64,000 bases of DNA from Stentor roeselii (lineage: Eukaryota; Ciliophora; Heterotrichea; Heterotrichida; Stentoridae). Shown piece by piece: positions 28,576 through 38,385 of this stretch. The notes below the pieces were generated by a model. The model ran no database searches. It saw only the letters and a program-made list of their open reading frames with translations, and was not told the origin of the DNA. The position numbers were made by a program, and so were the translations under genes. Every line of letters starts with the position of its first letter. The stretch's first letter is position 1. The stretch spans positions 1 to 64,000 of the forward strand of contig RSEH01000113.1 in the NCBI GenBank assembly GCA_006503475.1, given 5' to 3'.

Positions 28576-30090
28576 TTATCTTAAAATTTTCATTCCTTTT
28601 TCTATCATTTCTCGTCCATAGGCTTTTTTCCCAACCTTGACAAGGCACTCGCCGACTTCAACGTAAAGACTGGCGATTTCAGGAGAATTAGCAGAGAAGA
28701 ACTTTAGTTTAATTACCTGACATTTGCTAAAAACTTCCAGGGCCTGGGTGTATTTACCTTGTTTGTGTAAAAGGCTTCCAATGTTGAAAAGAACTTTTCC
28801 TACTTCTTCACTTTCAGGACCTTTTAGAATTGAGTACTTGTCAAGAGCTGCTTCGTAATAATGAAGACTTTGACTTAAATGATTGAATTCTCGAAGAAGG
28901 TTACCCAGTTCGTTTGAACATAAAGCAGAAATTAATGGCGAGTACTGGTTTTTCTCGATTTCTTGAAGAATTTCCCAGGTTTTCATGACGTTTAAGTCGT
29001 TTAAATGGAGTTTTAGAATTGATAATTGTGTTTCGATTGCTTGGTCCTTGCCGAATCCTTCTAAAACCTTTTTGCTTTCAGTTAGGTAAACTAAAGCTTC
29101 GGTCTTGTGCCTTGATTTGGCCTTCAGTTTTCCTAATAATAATAAAATGTTACCGTATTCTATGTCGAGGACTTGAAGGTCTTCTGACATCATTTTTGCT
29201 CTTTGAAGAATTTCTTCTGATAGGGTGCTTTCCTCGGTGTAGTAAATTTGGCCTAGCTGTGTGAAGACCCATAGAAGTTCAGAACTTGGTGGCATATCTA
29301 GATGTTCTGAGGATTTTATGCAGTCGTTTAAGGTCGTTTTTGCTGATTTGAAGTCGTTTAGACGGACCTGCACCAAAGCCAAAGTAGTTAAAATTTTAAA
29401 CCTCTCTTCACTAGGATCAACAGTCAAACCCTTTCCCTCCTGAAGTACCTGCAAAGCTCTATTCAAATCATTTAAAGCAATTAAAACTTTTCCAAATTGC
29501 AAGAAATTTTCCGAATTTTTTTCAAGTCTAACAAGATCCTCAAGATAAGGTTTTGCCAAAAGAGGTTTCGCTTGTTTCAAAAGCCCTTCAACGATTTTCC
29601 CAACAATAAAAGAAGCCCTAATCGATTCAATTTGAAATTTTTCAGTTAACAGGAGAAGTCTCTGAAAGCAATGAACAGACTGTGCGAAGTTCTTATTATT
29701 AAAATAAAGAATCCCCAACAACTGTAAAGTTCTAGCTTCATAATTCGCCGAAATTTCAGAATTTTCAAAATTTTGCAACATCGACAAAGCTTTTTCCCCT
29801 GAACTAAGAGCAAGGTCATTCTGAGAGACCCTTGCACAGACATCACAATGAAGATAATGAAGATATCTGCATATTTTTTACATGTTTTCAAGAACAGGTA
29901 GAGAAAATTCATCATAACTTCGAAGACAATTTTCAATAATCGCCTTGCTTTGACCGATGTCGATATCAAGCAGGTCCAAAGCTTTCATTTCAAGAGTTTT
30001 CAACTCATTTTGAGAGATTTTTTTAGGACTAGGCGACGAGGAGCTTAAATAAAAAGTTTCTGATTTCTTGGGAGTGGAAAATTTGCTCAT
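28576..30090 (-). CDS. TPR-repeat protein (499 aa)
   Basis: Two exons (30090-29882 and 29866-28576) joined by a 15-nt intron (GTAAAAAATATGCAG) give 499 aa, TAA stop. A Ser/Pro-rich first 30 residues precede an array of about ten TPR-like helix pairs (for example LGILYFNNKNFAQSVHCFQRLL, FGKVLIALNDLNRALQVLQEG, LHYYEAALDKYSILKGP, LFNIGSLLHKQGKYTQALEVFSKC). The last repeats contain the kinesin-light-chain-like spacing with S-P-E-I-A-S-L-Y. Array proteins of this sort organise ciliary or transport complexes; partner unknown. The start is 34 nt from the divergent GSK3-like kinase gene. Confidence 0.78.
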
Positions 30091-30124
30091 TTTTTAGTAT
30101 TACGGCCGCCATAACATTATTTAA

Positions 30125-31048
30125 ATGAATCCTTGTAAAAGTCAGTTTTTGAACGGCAGGAATTTGGAGTATGTGGCTCAACTAGGAAGAGGTACATTTG
30201 GAGTAGTTTACAAAGCCGTTGACTTGACATCTGGCGACGTTTTCGCTGTCAAGTGTTCAAGAAAAACTTGTAAATTCATATCAAGAGAATACGAAATTCT
30301 TAGAAAAATCGAAGGTTCACCGAATTGTGTCAAGTTTTTCGATATTTTTTACACTGTAAATGAAAAAAAAGACGCTACTCAACACCTGGTCTTCGAGTAC
30401 GTCCCTGAAAATCTTTCCAGGTATTTAAGGAGGATGCGTGAACTTCAACAGTCTTTGAAAATCGAAGAAATAGTTAAAATCATGAAAATGATCCTCATCG
30501 GTCTCAAAGCTATTCACTCTAAAGGCGTCATGCATCGAGATATAAAACCTGAAAATATTTTAATCAACCCTGCAACGTTAGAAGTGAAAATCTGTGACTT
30601 TGGAAGTGCGAAAATGATGAACGAATCTGAAAATATTCCTTTTGTTGTTTCTAAAGCTTATCGAGCACCTGAGTTAACACTTCAATGCAGGGAGTATAAA
30701 AGTGAAATTGACATCTGGTCCGCTGGGTGTATTTTTATTGAGTTCTTCTTGGGACGCTCGTTGTTTTCAGGAAGGACTGACGGTGAACAGATTTTTCATC
30801 AAGTTAAAATTTTAGGACCTATTCCTGAAAATTCCCCGATTTTCCAGAATTCTTTACTTGAAAAAGAAATTTTAAGAAGAATCAACTCTTTTGGAGAAAA
30901 ACATGATTTGAGGGAATTTTTTAAGGATTTCGCACAGGCTGAGTTGTTTGTTGATTTGATTTTAAACATGCTGAATTATGATCAGAACTTGAGATTCTCT
31001 GCGGATGACTGTCTTAATCATGCTTTTTTTAAGAAGTTTAATAATTAG
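30125..31048 (+). CDS. GSK3-like (CMGC) protein kinase
   Basis: 307 aa, little more than a kinase domain, TAG stop. GRGTFG loop at 21-26, AVKCS with Lys43, FEYVPENLSRYLRR (the hinge pattern of GSK3), HRDIKPEN, CDFGSAK, and the activation segment PFVVSKAYRAPEL, in which the GSK3 regulatory Tyr (VSRYYRAPEL) is replaced by Ala before Tyr. The CMGC insert region (GRSLFSGRTDGEQ) is present. GSK3 kinases control signalling and flagellar length in protists. The next gene starts immediately after the stop. Confidence 0.88.
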   Translation: MNPCKSQFLNGRNLEYVAQLGRGTFGVVYKAVDLTSGDVFAVKCSRKTCKFISREYEILRKIEGSPNCVKFFDIFYTVNEKKDATQHLVFEYVPENLSRYLRRMRELQQSLKIEEIVKIMKMILIGLKAIHSKGVMHRDIKPENILINPATLEVKICDFGSAKMMNESENIPFVVSKAYRAPELTLQCREYKSEIDIWSAGCIFIEFFLGRSLFSGRTDGEQIFHQVKILGPIPENSPIFQNSLLEKEILRRINSFGEKHDLREFFKDFAQAELFVDLILNMLNYDQNLRFSADDCLNHAFFKKFNN

Positions 31049-31414
31049 ATGGACTTTCTTGATACTGTGCTTCAGATTGAAGAAAAAGCATTTCAAGAAG
31101 GGCTTGAGGATGGAAAGGTCAGGGCTAGGGAAATTGCTGAGAAGGAAAGTAGGGAATTGGGAAAGGAAAATGGATTTTTTATTGCGAGGGAGTATGGGTT
31201 TATCATTGGGTTTACTGAAGTGGTTAATATGGAAGAGCATATTCGTGAGAAACACTTGAAGACTATTCAGGAGATTTTAGATGTTCATATTGAGCCTACT
31301 ATGCCCGACCACGAGATAAACTCAAAAATGTTAAAACTCAGAAGTCTCTTCAAAGTCCTTCTAAGCCAAGTAAAAATAACCCTTCAATACTCAACAGAAA
31401 CCGATCTCTTTTAA
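31049..31414 (+). CDS. LTO1: LTO1/ORAOV1-like protein (Yae1-Lto1 complex)
   Basis: 121 aa, TAA stop. The diagnostic deca-GX3 repeat of the Yae1/Lto1 family is present: EGLEDGKVRAREIAEKESRELGKENGFFIAREYGFIIGF (read here in parts, residues about 17-54). Lto1 and Yae1 act as an adaptor that delivers the cytosolic iron-sulfur assembly machinery to the ribosome-recycling ATPase ABCE1/Rli1. The start codon directly follows the stop of the kinase gene (zero spacing), and the stop is 4 nt from the stop of the convergent TBC gene. Confidence 0.8.
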   Translation: MDFLDTVLQIEEKAFQEGLEDGKVRAREIAEKESRELGKENGFFIAREYGFIIGFTEVVNMEEHIREKHLKTIQEILDVHIEPTMPDHEINSKMLKLRSLFKVLLSQVKITLQYSTETDLF

Positions 31415-31418
31415 TTAA

Positions 31419-33179
31419 TTAATTATTCAAAAGTCCACAGTACTTCGTAGCTTGATTGACACAAGTCCTCGCATCAGTATAACTTAAAAATTCAAAGAAA
31501 AGTGACTTGGGATTATCACTAAAGTAAAACCCAACAATTCTCCTTTCCTTATTCTTACACCTAATCCGATACAAGTTTTCAAGTCTTCCATGATAAACAA
31601 TAGTTTTCGTTTCCCCTCCATAGTTCCTAACGACTCCAACAGTAAAATAATTGTGATTGATAGCGATTTCATAAAAGTCTTCAGAAAGTGACTTATGAAT
31701 TTTATCATAAAGACGACACTTATAAAGCCCAGTGTCAACATCGTCAAACTCATAGACCTGCACCTCGTTCAAAGAACTACTTCGAGTTTTCACTGCTTTT
31801 GTCTTGTTACTCGACCGTCTTCCAAAGCAAAAAATCCATCGCGTTCGAACTGGTCTACAAAGTGAACAATGGTCGTCAAAGTGATTATCCAACGGCAAAG
31901 AGTAACTTAATGCAAAATTATGACATTTCTCGAAACCACCTTCTACAAGTGATACATAAGGAAAGCCTTTAACTAGAAAAGCTTGAAGTAAATTTTGAAT
32001 AACTGTCTGGGTCTTGTCGCTATCTTTTAAAAGCTTTTCTTGCAAGTCGAAAGTTCCTATTGAAAAATCCTTGCTTCCCATAAGACAAAAGTGAAAAATC
32101 CCTCGAATCTCGATGAACTGGTCTGGAAAGTCTAAAATACTTTGAGTGTCTTTGTAAAGGTCTGGGTGCACCAGGCATGTATTCGGAAAGACTCCTTCAT
32201 GTTGTTCTTTTCCTTGACGGCAGTCAAGGATAATCAACGGCAGGTCTTTCACCCGCTTCACACACCAGGCGCACTGTTTAAACTTACAAGAACAAATTTT
32301 CATCTCAGGGTACGCACGGATCATCACTTCTTGAGGAGGGACTGTCAAACAGAATTCCTTTTCCAAAGCTTTTAAGCTAAAATTAATAGTCTCCAAGTTG
32401 TAAATGTTAAAATTCACAAGTCTCACAAAAATCGAATAAGGCATATTTTTCTTAATAAACCTCGCTTTTGGAAGAATCAAGTGCAACTCTTCTAAAGTGT
32501 CAAAATTTAAATGAGAAATTGCCTGAGCCACCAGGTAGTCTTCCTTGTCAATGATCAAGTGAGTCACATGCTGTAAAAAAGCGACAGAAACATAAACAAG
32601 GAACAAAGGGTCTGACTCTGCAAGCATTTCTTCCCAAAGCTCATAAAGTACTTCCATGTCGGTTAGTTTGAAAGCGAAGGCTGTTAGAAACCAACTGGAT
32701 GAGTAAAGTTCTGGAGAAATTCGATTCATTTGGAAAAAAGCACTTAAACGTGGCTCGTGGTATCTTAGGACAAGGCGAAATATTAAAAAAAATGCTTGTA
32801 AAGGCCGAAAGTCCTAAATTAATTGTACTGGGTCTGAAAACATTGTGGTTAGATGGTGAAGGACGAAGAGGGTGAAAAGGTGATATGCTGTATTTTCTGG
32901 AACTTGATCTCGGATCATTAGTAAGAAAGGAGCGCATATCTCGTTTAGACCTTGCTTGTAATGGATTTTCTGGTCTTTGCAGAACTTTGTTAGCATTTTT
33001 TCTAAGAGATGCTGCTCGGCTTGATGAAGGTCACCCCCTCTTGTTCGCTCTACGTCGATTTTTATGATGTTTTGCTCAGGAAGGTCCAGGTCTAGCTCGA
33101 AGCTGTATGAAGGGACTTGCTGAACTTTTAAAAGTTCCTAAATTTTAATTACGAGCCATCGTTTGACCCTAAATTCCAT
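31419..33179 (-). CDS. TBC-rhodanese protein, TBC1D23-like
   Basis: Three exons joined by 15-nt introns at 33138-33152 and 32814-32828 give 576 aa. Order: short N-terminus MEFRVKRW; TBC domain (about 10-240) with IIKIDVERTRGG and HYKQGLNEICAPFL; rhodanese-like domain (about 265-375: LPLIILDCRQGKEQHEGVFPN ... GFPYVSLVEGGFEKC); and a C-terminal beta-rich domain (about 420-576). This order matches TBC1D23, a golgin-binding tether for endosome-to-Golgi vesicles. Unlike what is reported for the animal protein, both catalytic motifs (IxxDxxR and YxQG) are intact here. The start at 33179 gives a complete TBC N-terminus. Confidence 0.85.
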
Positions 33180-33412
33180 GTAATAAGTATAATGAATTAA
33201 ATGTTTTAATCGCTGACTTTTAATCAAAATTTCAATCATTTCAGTCTTCAGTCTACTTTATGAAATTTTTCAAGAATATTTTTCTCAATTTATACTTAAA
33301 TCAAATAACAAGTCTCTTATTGATGATAGAAACCAAAAAATATTCATCTTGAAAAATTGAAATATTTATAAGTATTGAATGAAAATCTCACATGATTCAA
33401 GTTTTAACTAAA

Positions 33413-34195
33413 CTAATCGCTCTCGGGGACTACTTTTCGACAATCATGGTCATCAATTAAAATTTCTCCTGGAGGAGCAGTTTCAAGTTTCATCAAAATT
33501 TTAATTTTACCTGCTATCGTGTTCTGAGGCTGCAACTCGGCTGGTAAGCTGTTTCTTTCAACGAGAGGAGGATGCTCGAAATCAACTACTCGATGAAGCC
33601 AATCATTCCAAGTTTCATTTGGGTCGCGAACTGGATCAATTAGTTTAGGTTCTCTTATGATTGGAGCCAGGGTGAAGTGAGGAACGACATCAGGAGGGAT
33701 TCCTTTTTCTAGAGACATGAGAAATCCTGGGTAGTCAACATAACTAATATTCATATTTTTCTTGATTAAACTGTATTCTTCCGCACTTTTACTCGGTACC
33801 AGTCCAACATTATACAAAAAGTAGGCAGTGTTATAATACCCATACAAAACTGCAAAATCCGTCGCATTCATCAAATTCGGGCCAAGAATGCTAGTATCTG
33901 CCCCAAAGTTCAACAAAAATTTAACCGATTCCAAATTTCCCCTAGCCGCTGCCCACATCAAAGCCGTGAATCCAGCCCCAGCAGGTTTATTCAAGTCAGC
34001 TCCTAAAGAAATAAGCTCAGCTAAAATATGAGGACGGTCCAGATAAGCTGCCCGGGTAAGGGCGCTAGTCTTCCCGTCATCTGAAATAGGTTCATTGATG
34101 AGATTCGGGAATTTCTGGCAAAGATCTCTGACGCTTTCAGGGTCGTTCGCAGTGATAGCCACCCAAAGTTTATGTTTTTGTTCTGAGTTTCCCAT
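33413..34195 (-). CDS. Ankyrin-repeat protein (260 aa)
   Basis: 260 aa, TAG stop. Residues 5-140 contain four ankyrin repeats (DGKTSALTRAAYLDRPHILAELISLGADLN; GFTALMWAAARGNLESVKFLLNFGADTS; NATDFAVLYGYYNTAYFLYNVG). The C-terminal half contains WNDWLHRVVDFEHPP and other hydrophobic patches but no known domain. The N-terminus MGNSEQ begins with Met-Gly, and Ser at position 4 could allow N-myristoylation; this is weak. Binding role inferred only from the repeats. Confidence 0.8.
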   Translation of the reverse strand: MGNSEQKHKLWVAITANDPESVRDLCQKFPNLINEPISDDGKTSALTRAAYLDRPHILAELISLGADLNKPAGAGFTALMWAAARGNLESVKFLLNFGADTSILGPNLMNATDFAVLYGYYNTAYFLYNVGLVPSKSAEEYSLIKKNMNISYVDYPGFLMSLEKGIPPDVVPHFTLAPIIREPKLIDPVRDPNETWNDWLHRVVDFEHPPLVERNSLPAELQPQNTIAGKIKILMKLETAPPGEILIDDHDCRKVVPESD

Positions 34196-34802
34196 TAAAG
34201 TTTATTATTAATATTGTGCTGAGTTGTTATTCGAACGACTTTTGAATTCCCTCTGAAGTTGAATGTTTTTCATCATTTTTACTAAGATTTAGATTTTAGC
34301 TGGCTATTATTTAATCAACGAATCGCTTTCACTGATTCGAGCTTTCAAGAGTCTTGAATAAAAAGCTAGTGATTTTTCTATTCAGAGAAAAAAGAGTCAA
34401 ACTATTGAAGGTGGTTTTATTTAAAGTTAATGAAAAATATCTGAGAGAATCAAGAATGGTCGAGAGGGTCAGAACCATTTGAAGAATTTCGAGAAATTTA
34501 ATGAATGATCAAGTTTATTGCGGAAAAGACCTGAAACTCCTGAATTGCTTTACTTTCTGATTCAACAAAACACAAAAAATTTAAAAATTGACTTAAAATC
34601 CAGCCATACGTTTCATAAAGAAACGTTTTCTTTTTCAGTAAACGATTTAAAATCGAAAGAATCCTGCTTTGATTGGCCTTTCCTCATTAAAATCCTTATT
34701 AATCTTAAACCTCAATCAAAAAACAACAGGTTTCTTCTAATATGTTTAGTTTATATGTAAAAAATTCAAATAATTCATTTGTGATGGAAAATAAATTAAA
34801 AA
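34196..34802. other. Intergenic region upstream of the Myb gene
   Basis: No supportable gene. An open stretch at 34518-34760 lacks an ATG and has no recognisable product. A small inverted repeat, CGAATC...GATTCG, lies near 34319-34340. The sequence just before the Myb start is AT-rich. Confidence 0.45.
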
Positions 34803-35588
34803 ATGTCTCAAAGCAGAAATAACTGGACCGAAGAAGTAGCAGATATTTAGGAAGACCAGATAATAAAGGAAATCGTCCTCGTCCAAGGCAAGAAAAAATG
34901 GACTAAAATTGCCAAAACGATTAAAGACACTCTTGGAATCGATTCTCGAACTGGGAAACAATGCCGTGAACGATGGCATAATCATCTCAATCCTGATATT
35001 AAGAAAGATAATTGGAGTCCTGAAGAAGAGCTAAAAGTTTTTGAGCTGCAAAAGCGGCTTGGGAATAAGTGGAGTGAAATAGCTAATCAGATGCCTGGTC
35101 GTACTGATAACTCTATTAAGAACTGTTTCTATAGTGCGATTCGAAGAAACCTGAGAAAGTACAATAAAAAAAAGCCAGAGTCTGAAAAATTGAAAGGCTC
35201 ACTAAAAAGTCTTTTAAAAAAACCTTCAATCCAGGCAATTTTAATGAAAAGTAGTTTCGACTCAGAATCAAAACATCCACAAGAAAAAAGTCAAGAAATC
35301 AAAAGTGAGATAATCCGTCCAATAATCCAACCCCTGACACCAATAGGGATGTACCAATACCCAATAACTCCAAGCACGACTCAAAGCATGATGTCCTCAA
35401 AATTCAGTTCAGCGTTTTTCAATTTTCCAGACGAGGCTTCTATATTAGAAAATAATCTGGGAAAACTTGAAAATGAAGAAGAAGTCTTTTCACCTGAATC
35501 ACTGGCTTCTCACTACTTTATTCCTCAGTTCACTCCGAAAGATACTTTTCACTTTTACTTTACTCCCAGGAATTCAAACTCAGAATAA
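34803..35588 (+). CDS. R2R3 Myb-type DNA-binding protein
   Basis: Two exons (34803-34835, 34851-35588) joined by a 15-nt intron (GTAGCAGATATTTAG) give 256 aa, TAA stop. The intron splits the first Myb repeat: NWTEEEDQIIKEI follows only after splicing. Repeat 1 (about 7-60) has W...W...R...CRERWHNHLNP; repeat 2 (about 62-112) has NWSPEEELKVFELQKRLGNKWSEIANQMPGRTDNSIKN. The Trp spacing and the GRT-N-S-I-KN recognition helix are those of the c-Myb class. The C-terminal half is Ser/Pro-rich. A nuclear transcription factor, likely binding AAC-core sites. Confidence 0.93.
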
Positions 35589-35891
35589 ATCTCGTAGATT
35601 AAATATTTTGGAAAATGGGTAAATCTTCCAGTGAATTTAGGTTAATAAGGGTTATTTTGGTGGTTTAGAGAAAAATTTTTAATTTTTAGGCTTGTGAAGG
35701 TTTTTTGAGGTTTAAGTCTTTAAATGAGTAAAGTTTTAGAAGAATGAGTTTCATTTTGATTGTTGGAATCAACGAAATGTTAGAAAAATTTAGAATTAAA
35801 GTGCTGAGATAGCTTCACGAATTTTATTAACTGAAAATAGTTAAAAGTTCCTAGAGGTTTAAAAAAGTGCCAAGAAAGTGAATTGGTTTGT
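35589..35891. other. Spacer after the Myb gene, G/T-rich then A-rich
   Basis: No gene visible. With the tandem repeat that follows it forms a roughly 610-nt gene-free block between the Myb and RRP41 genes. Confidence 0.4.
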
Positions 35892-36055
35892 ATCAAATAC
35901 TTTAAAGTTTTGAGTTTCACAAACCTCTAAGAAAATACATTAAAGCAGATTTCCTCAATATTCACTAAATCAAATGCTTTAAAGTCTTGAATTGAAAAAA
36001 CTAAATAAAGTACTTGAAAGGCAAATATTCTCTATATTCACCAAAACAAAAGTAC
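35892..36055 (+). repeat. Imperfect tandem duplication, about 77-nt units
   Basis: Unit 1 at 35892-35968 and unit 2 from 35969 share ATCAAATRCTTTAAAG at the left, TTGARTT next, and CTCAATATTCACTAA versus CTATATTCACCAAAA at the right. The middles are diverged. It lies in the intergenic block between two convergent genes and has no coding potential. Confidence 0.55.
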
Positions 36056-36202
36056 CAAATTTTTAATTTTTTATAAATTTCAAAGAAAATGATTATCAAC
36101 TAAACCTTCTCAATATTCCTAAAATTTTTCCAATCAAATTATCTCCCAATTATTCTAATCCTTTCAACTACCGACTTAATCAATTCACTACATCATTAAA
36201 AG

Positions 36203-36919
36203 TTAATAAGCATAATGACTTAAACAAAACTGCCTGATAAAAAAGTGAATTTGTTTACATCCTTCAACAGCCAAAGCAAGTAACTCCTTCATAACAGGAA
36301 CACTTAGCTTACTACTTCCAAACTGTTCATAATTCATATAACTAATAAGCCCAGAAGACCCAAGCACAGCGACCCTAAACTCAGAAATAACTGAAAAGTT
36401 TAAACATTCCGCATAAGTGACATCTAAAATCGCTTTCCCATTAAAAAACCCACAACTACAAGACACTAAAAAGTCCTTCATCGGAACTCCAGCATCAATT
36501 AAAGCCAAGTTGACAGCATTGATAGCAGCACTTTCAACACTTCCATCATCCTGTAGAACCGAAATATGAATATCCAAGTCCGAATGAGGAATATTTTCAA
36601 ACAAGACAACACTTTCCACCATATCCTTAATAACCTCTTCAAATTCATTCGATTTTTTATCACCCCTGACGACTTTTTTCCTTTCTCCAGTAGTGCAGAA
36701 ATGAGCAGATGTAAAATAACAAAAAACTTTTCCTCTTTCTTTCTCAAATCGTGTTTGTTTAGGTCCATATACAGAGACCAGTACTTTCGTGTTGCCAAGT
36801 TGAAAAATCGCTGAACCATTAGAAGTATTGACGACTCCAACTTGAATTTTAAGATTTCTCAACTCTGCAAGTTTTCTACCGTCTTGTCTGAATCCGTAAA
36901 ACAAAACTTCTTCAGACAT
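36203..36919 (-). CDS. RRP41: Exosome core subunit RRP41/EXOSC4 (RNase PH fold)
   Basis: 238 aa, TAA stop, normal length for the family. It opens with FYGFRQDGRKLAELRNLKIQVGV, then GSAIFQLGNTKVLVSVYGPK, and later SDLDIHISVLQDDGSVESAAINAVNLALIDAGVPM, the RNase PH core motifs of RRP41. In eukaryotes this subunit forms part of the six-member ring of the RNA exosome with RRP45; the ring is usually without catalytic activity. It lies 10 nt from the next gene on the same strand, whose stop is at 36930. Confidence 0.93.
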   Translation of the reverse strand: MSEEVLFYGFRQDGRKLAELRNLKIQVGVVNTSNGSAIFQLGNTKVLVSVYGPKQTRFEKERGKVFCYFTSAHFCTTGERKKVVRGDKKSNEFEEVIKDMVESVVLFENIPHSDLDIHISVLQDDGSVESAAINAVNLALIDAGVPMKDFLVSCSCGFFNGKAILDVTYAECLNFSVISEFRVAVLGSSGLISYMNYEQFGSSKLSVPVMKELLALAVEGCKQIHFFIRQFCLSHYAY

Positions 36920-36929
36920 TTATTACTAG

Positions 36930-38321
36930 CTAATAAAAAGGCTCTGAATTTTCTTCTGGAAGAGGTTTTTTCAAAGGCTCGATTTGAACTAATTCTTTTA
37001 CAATGTCTTGAGTCTTGCGACGTGTCAGGCCTTCGAAGGCTTTTTTGGTTTCTTCGTCTTCTTGAAGTGGACGAATCACTTCGTCGACTTTCTTGCTGAT
37101 TATTTCAAACATTTCTTCTAAAGTGTTTTTTCCTTCGTTGATGTGGTTTCCTGTGGGCACTTCTAGTTTTTCTTTGATTTCTAAAGTGTGACAGATTTTT
37201 TCTCCCCAGTTTACAACTGTGTTGTAAAAACTGATGTTTTTTTGAAGTTTTTCTTTGGACTGAGCGTATTCTTTGTAGTTTTCTGTGAGTTTTTGCTCGG
37301 TCTCGTCGATTTCTGTGTAGATTTGACGAGTACTGCCGGATTCTTCGTATCTGACGGATTTTAGTTGTTCTCTGGCTTCTTCGTTTTGCTTTTTTAGATG
37401 TTCGAGTTTTTTTTCAGCTTGAGCGACGGCAGTGAGTAAGTTGGCGTAATTGTTTTCACGGGTTAAGTATCTTTCTACGATTTCATTGACGTCGGTGAGG
37501 CCAGTGTAGGACTTAATCATATTATAAGCCTGCTCAAGAGGCTGATTTTTTTTAACTTCACTGTTAAATCTTTTACACAAAACAATAAACCACATACGAT
37601 GAAGCAAAATATTTTCCCTCAATTTCGACTCCTGTGAGTCTTTATCATCATTAGCAGCAGCTTCTGAAATTTCCGCCTGTCTTTTCTGTCTTTCTTCTCT
37701 TCGATATGCCTGTTCTTGCCGTTGTCTGACACTTTTTTCCAATTGAGAGATTTTTTCATGTTTTCTTCTTTGTTCAACAGCTAAAGTTTCTTTGATTTCC
37801 TGAAGCATGACTCGTGACTGGTACTGATTTTCTCTAATTTTTCGAAATTTATCAGTTTCACTGTCAACCAGGTAATTTGTTGACTTGAGTGAGGTCTGTA
37901 AAGAGTTTGCTTTCATTTCCATTGCAATTTTCTCTTGTTTCATGCGGTCCAACATGTATAAATAAGATTTTTTGCACATAAGCTCGTCTTCATGTTTCTT
38001 TTTGTTCTGGTCTAGGATTGTTTGAAGGTTTTCGATTCGACTTTGAAGTGATTTACTGTCTTGGTCTGTCATTGTACTTGCTGTGTTTAACTTTTCTAGT
38101 TCTAGTTTCAGCTTCTCGCAATATGCACGCTTTTTACTGTTCGACTCTTTTGTCTTGTCGTGCTTTTTACGGATTAGAGAAAGTTGGGATGCTACTTCTT
38201 TAGTGTCGTCGGAACCGCTGAAGAGCTTGTCGTCTAAGTCACTTCTTGAGTAGTCGGTTATTAGGAGGGGAGAGTTTTTGGAACGGATTAATGGGGAGAG
38301 AGATCTTCTTGATTCTTTCAT
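36930..38321 (-). CDS. Coiled-coil protein, outer-dynein-arm docking complex-like
   Basis: 463 aa, TAG stop. Nearly the whole protein from about 45 to 420 is coiled coil. The segment GLTDVNEIVERYLTRENNYANLLTAVAQAEKKLEHLKKQNEEAREQL (about 275-320, given in parts) resembles the conserved block of CCDC63/CCDC114/CCDC151 docking-complex proteins (G-x-x-D-x-N-E-[IL]-V-x-[KR]-[FY]... followed by N-x-x-L). Those proteins attach outer dynein arms to ciliary doublets. The call rests on this block only; another ciliary coiled-coil protein is possible. The first 40 residues are Ser/Arg-rich. Confidence 0.6.
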   Translation of the reverse strand: MKESRRSLSPLIRSKNSPLLITDYSRSDLDDKLFSGSDDTKEVASQLSLIRKKHDKTKESNSKKRAYCEKLKLELEKLNTASTMTDQDSKSLQSRIENLQTILDQNKKKHEDELMCKKSYLYMLDRMKQEKIAMEMKANSLQTSLKSTNYLVDSETDKFRKIRENQYQSRVMLQEIKETLAVEQRRKHEKISQLEKSVRQRQEQAYRREERQKRQAEISEAAANDDKDSQESKLRENILLHRMWFIVLCKRFNSEVKKNQPLEQAYNMIKSYTGLTDVNEIVERYLTRENNYANLLTAVAQAEKKLEHLKKQNEEAREQLKSVRYEESGSTRQIYTEIDETEQKLTENYKEYAQSKEKLQKNISFYNTVVNWGEKICHTLEIKEKLEVPTGNHINEGKNTLEEMFEIISKKVDEVIRPLQEDEETKKAFEGLTRRKTQDIVKELVQIEPLKKPLPEENSEPFY

Positions 38322-38385
38322 TATATATAAATCTCATAGTTCTAACAATACATCCATTTAGTTCAAACCAGCTAATTGAATACAA

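Noticed and set aside
34319-34340. tRNA-like GATTCGA box with an inverted repeat
   Set aside because: No cloverleaf, acceptor stem or A-box could be fitted around it.
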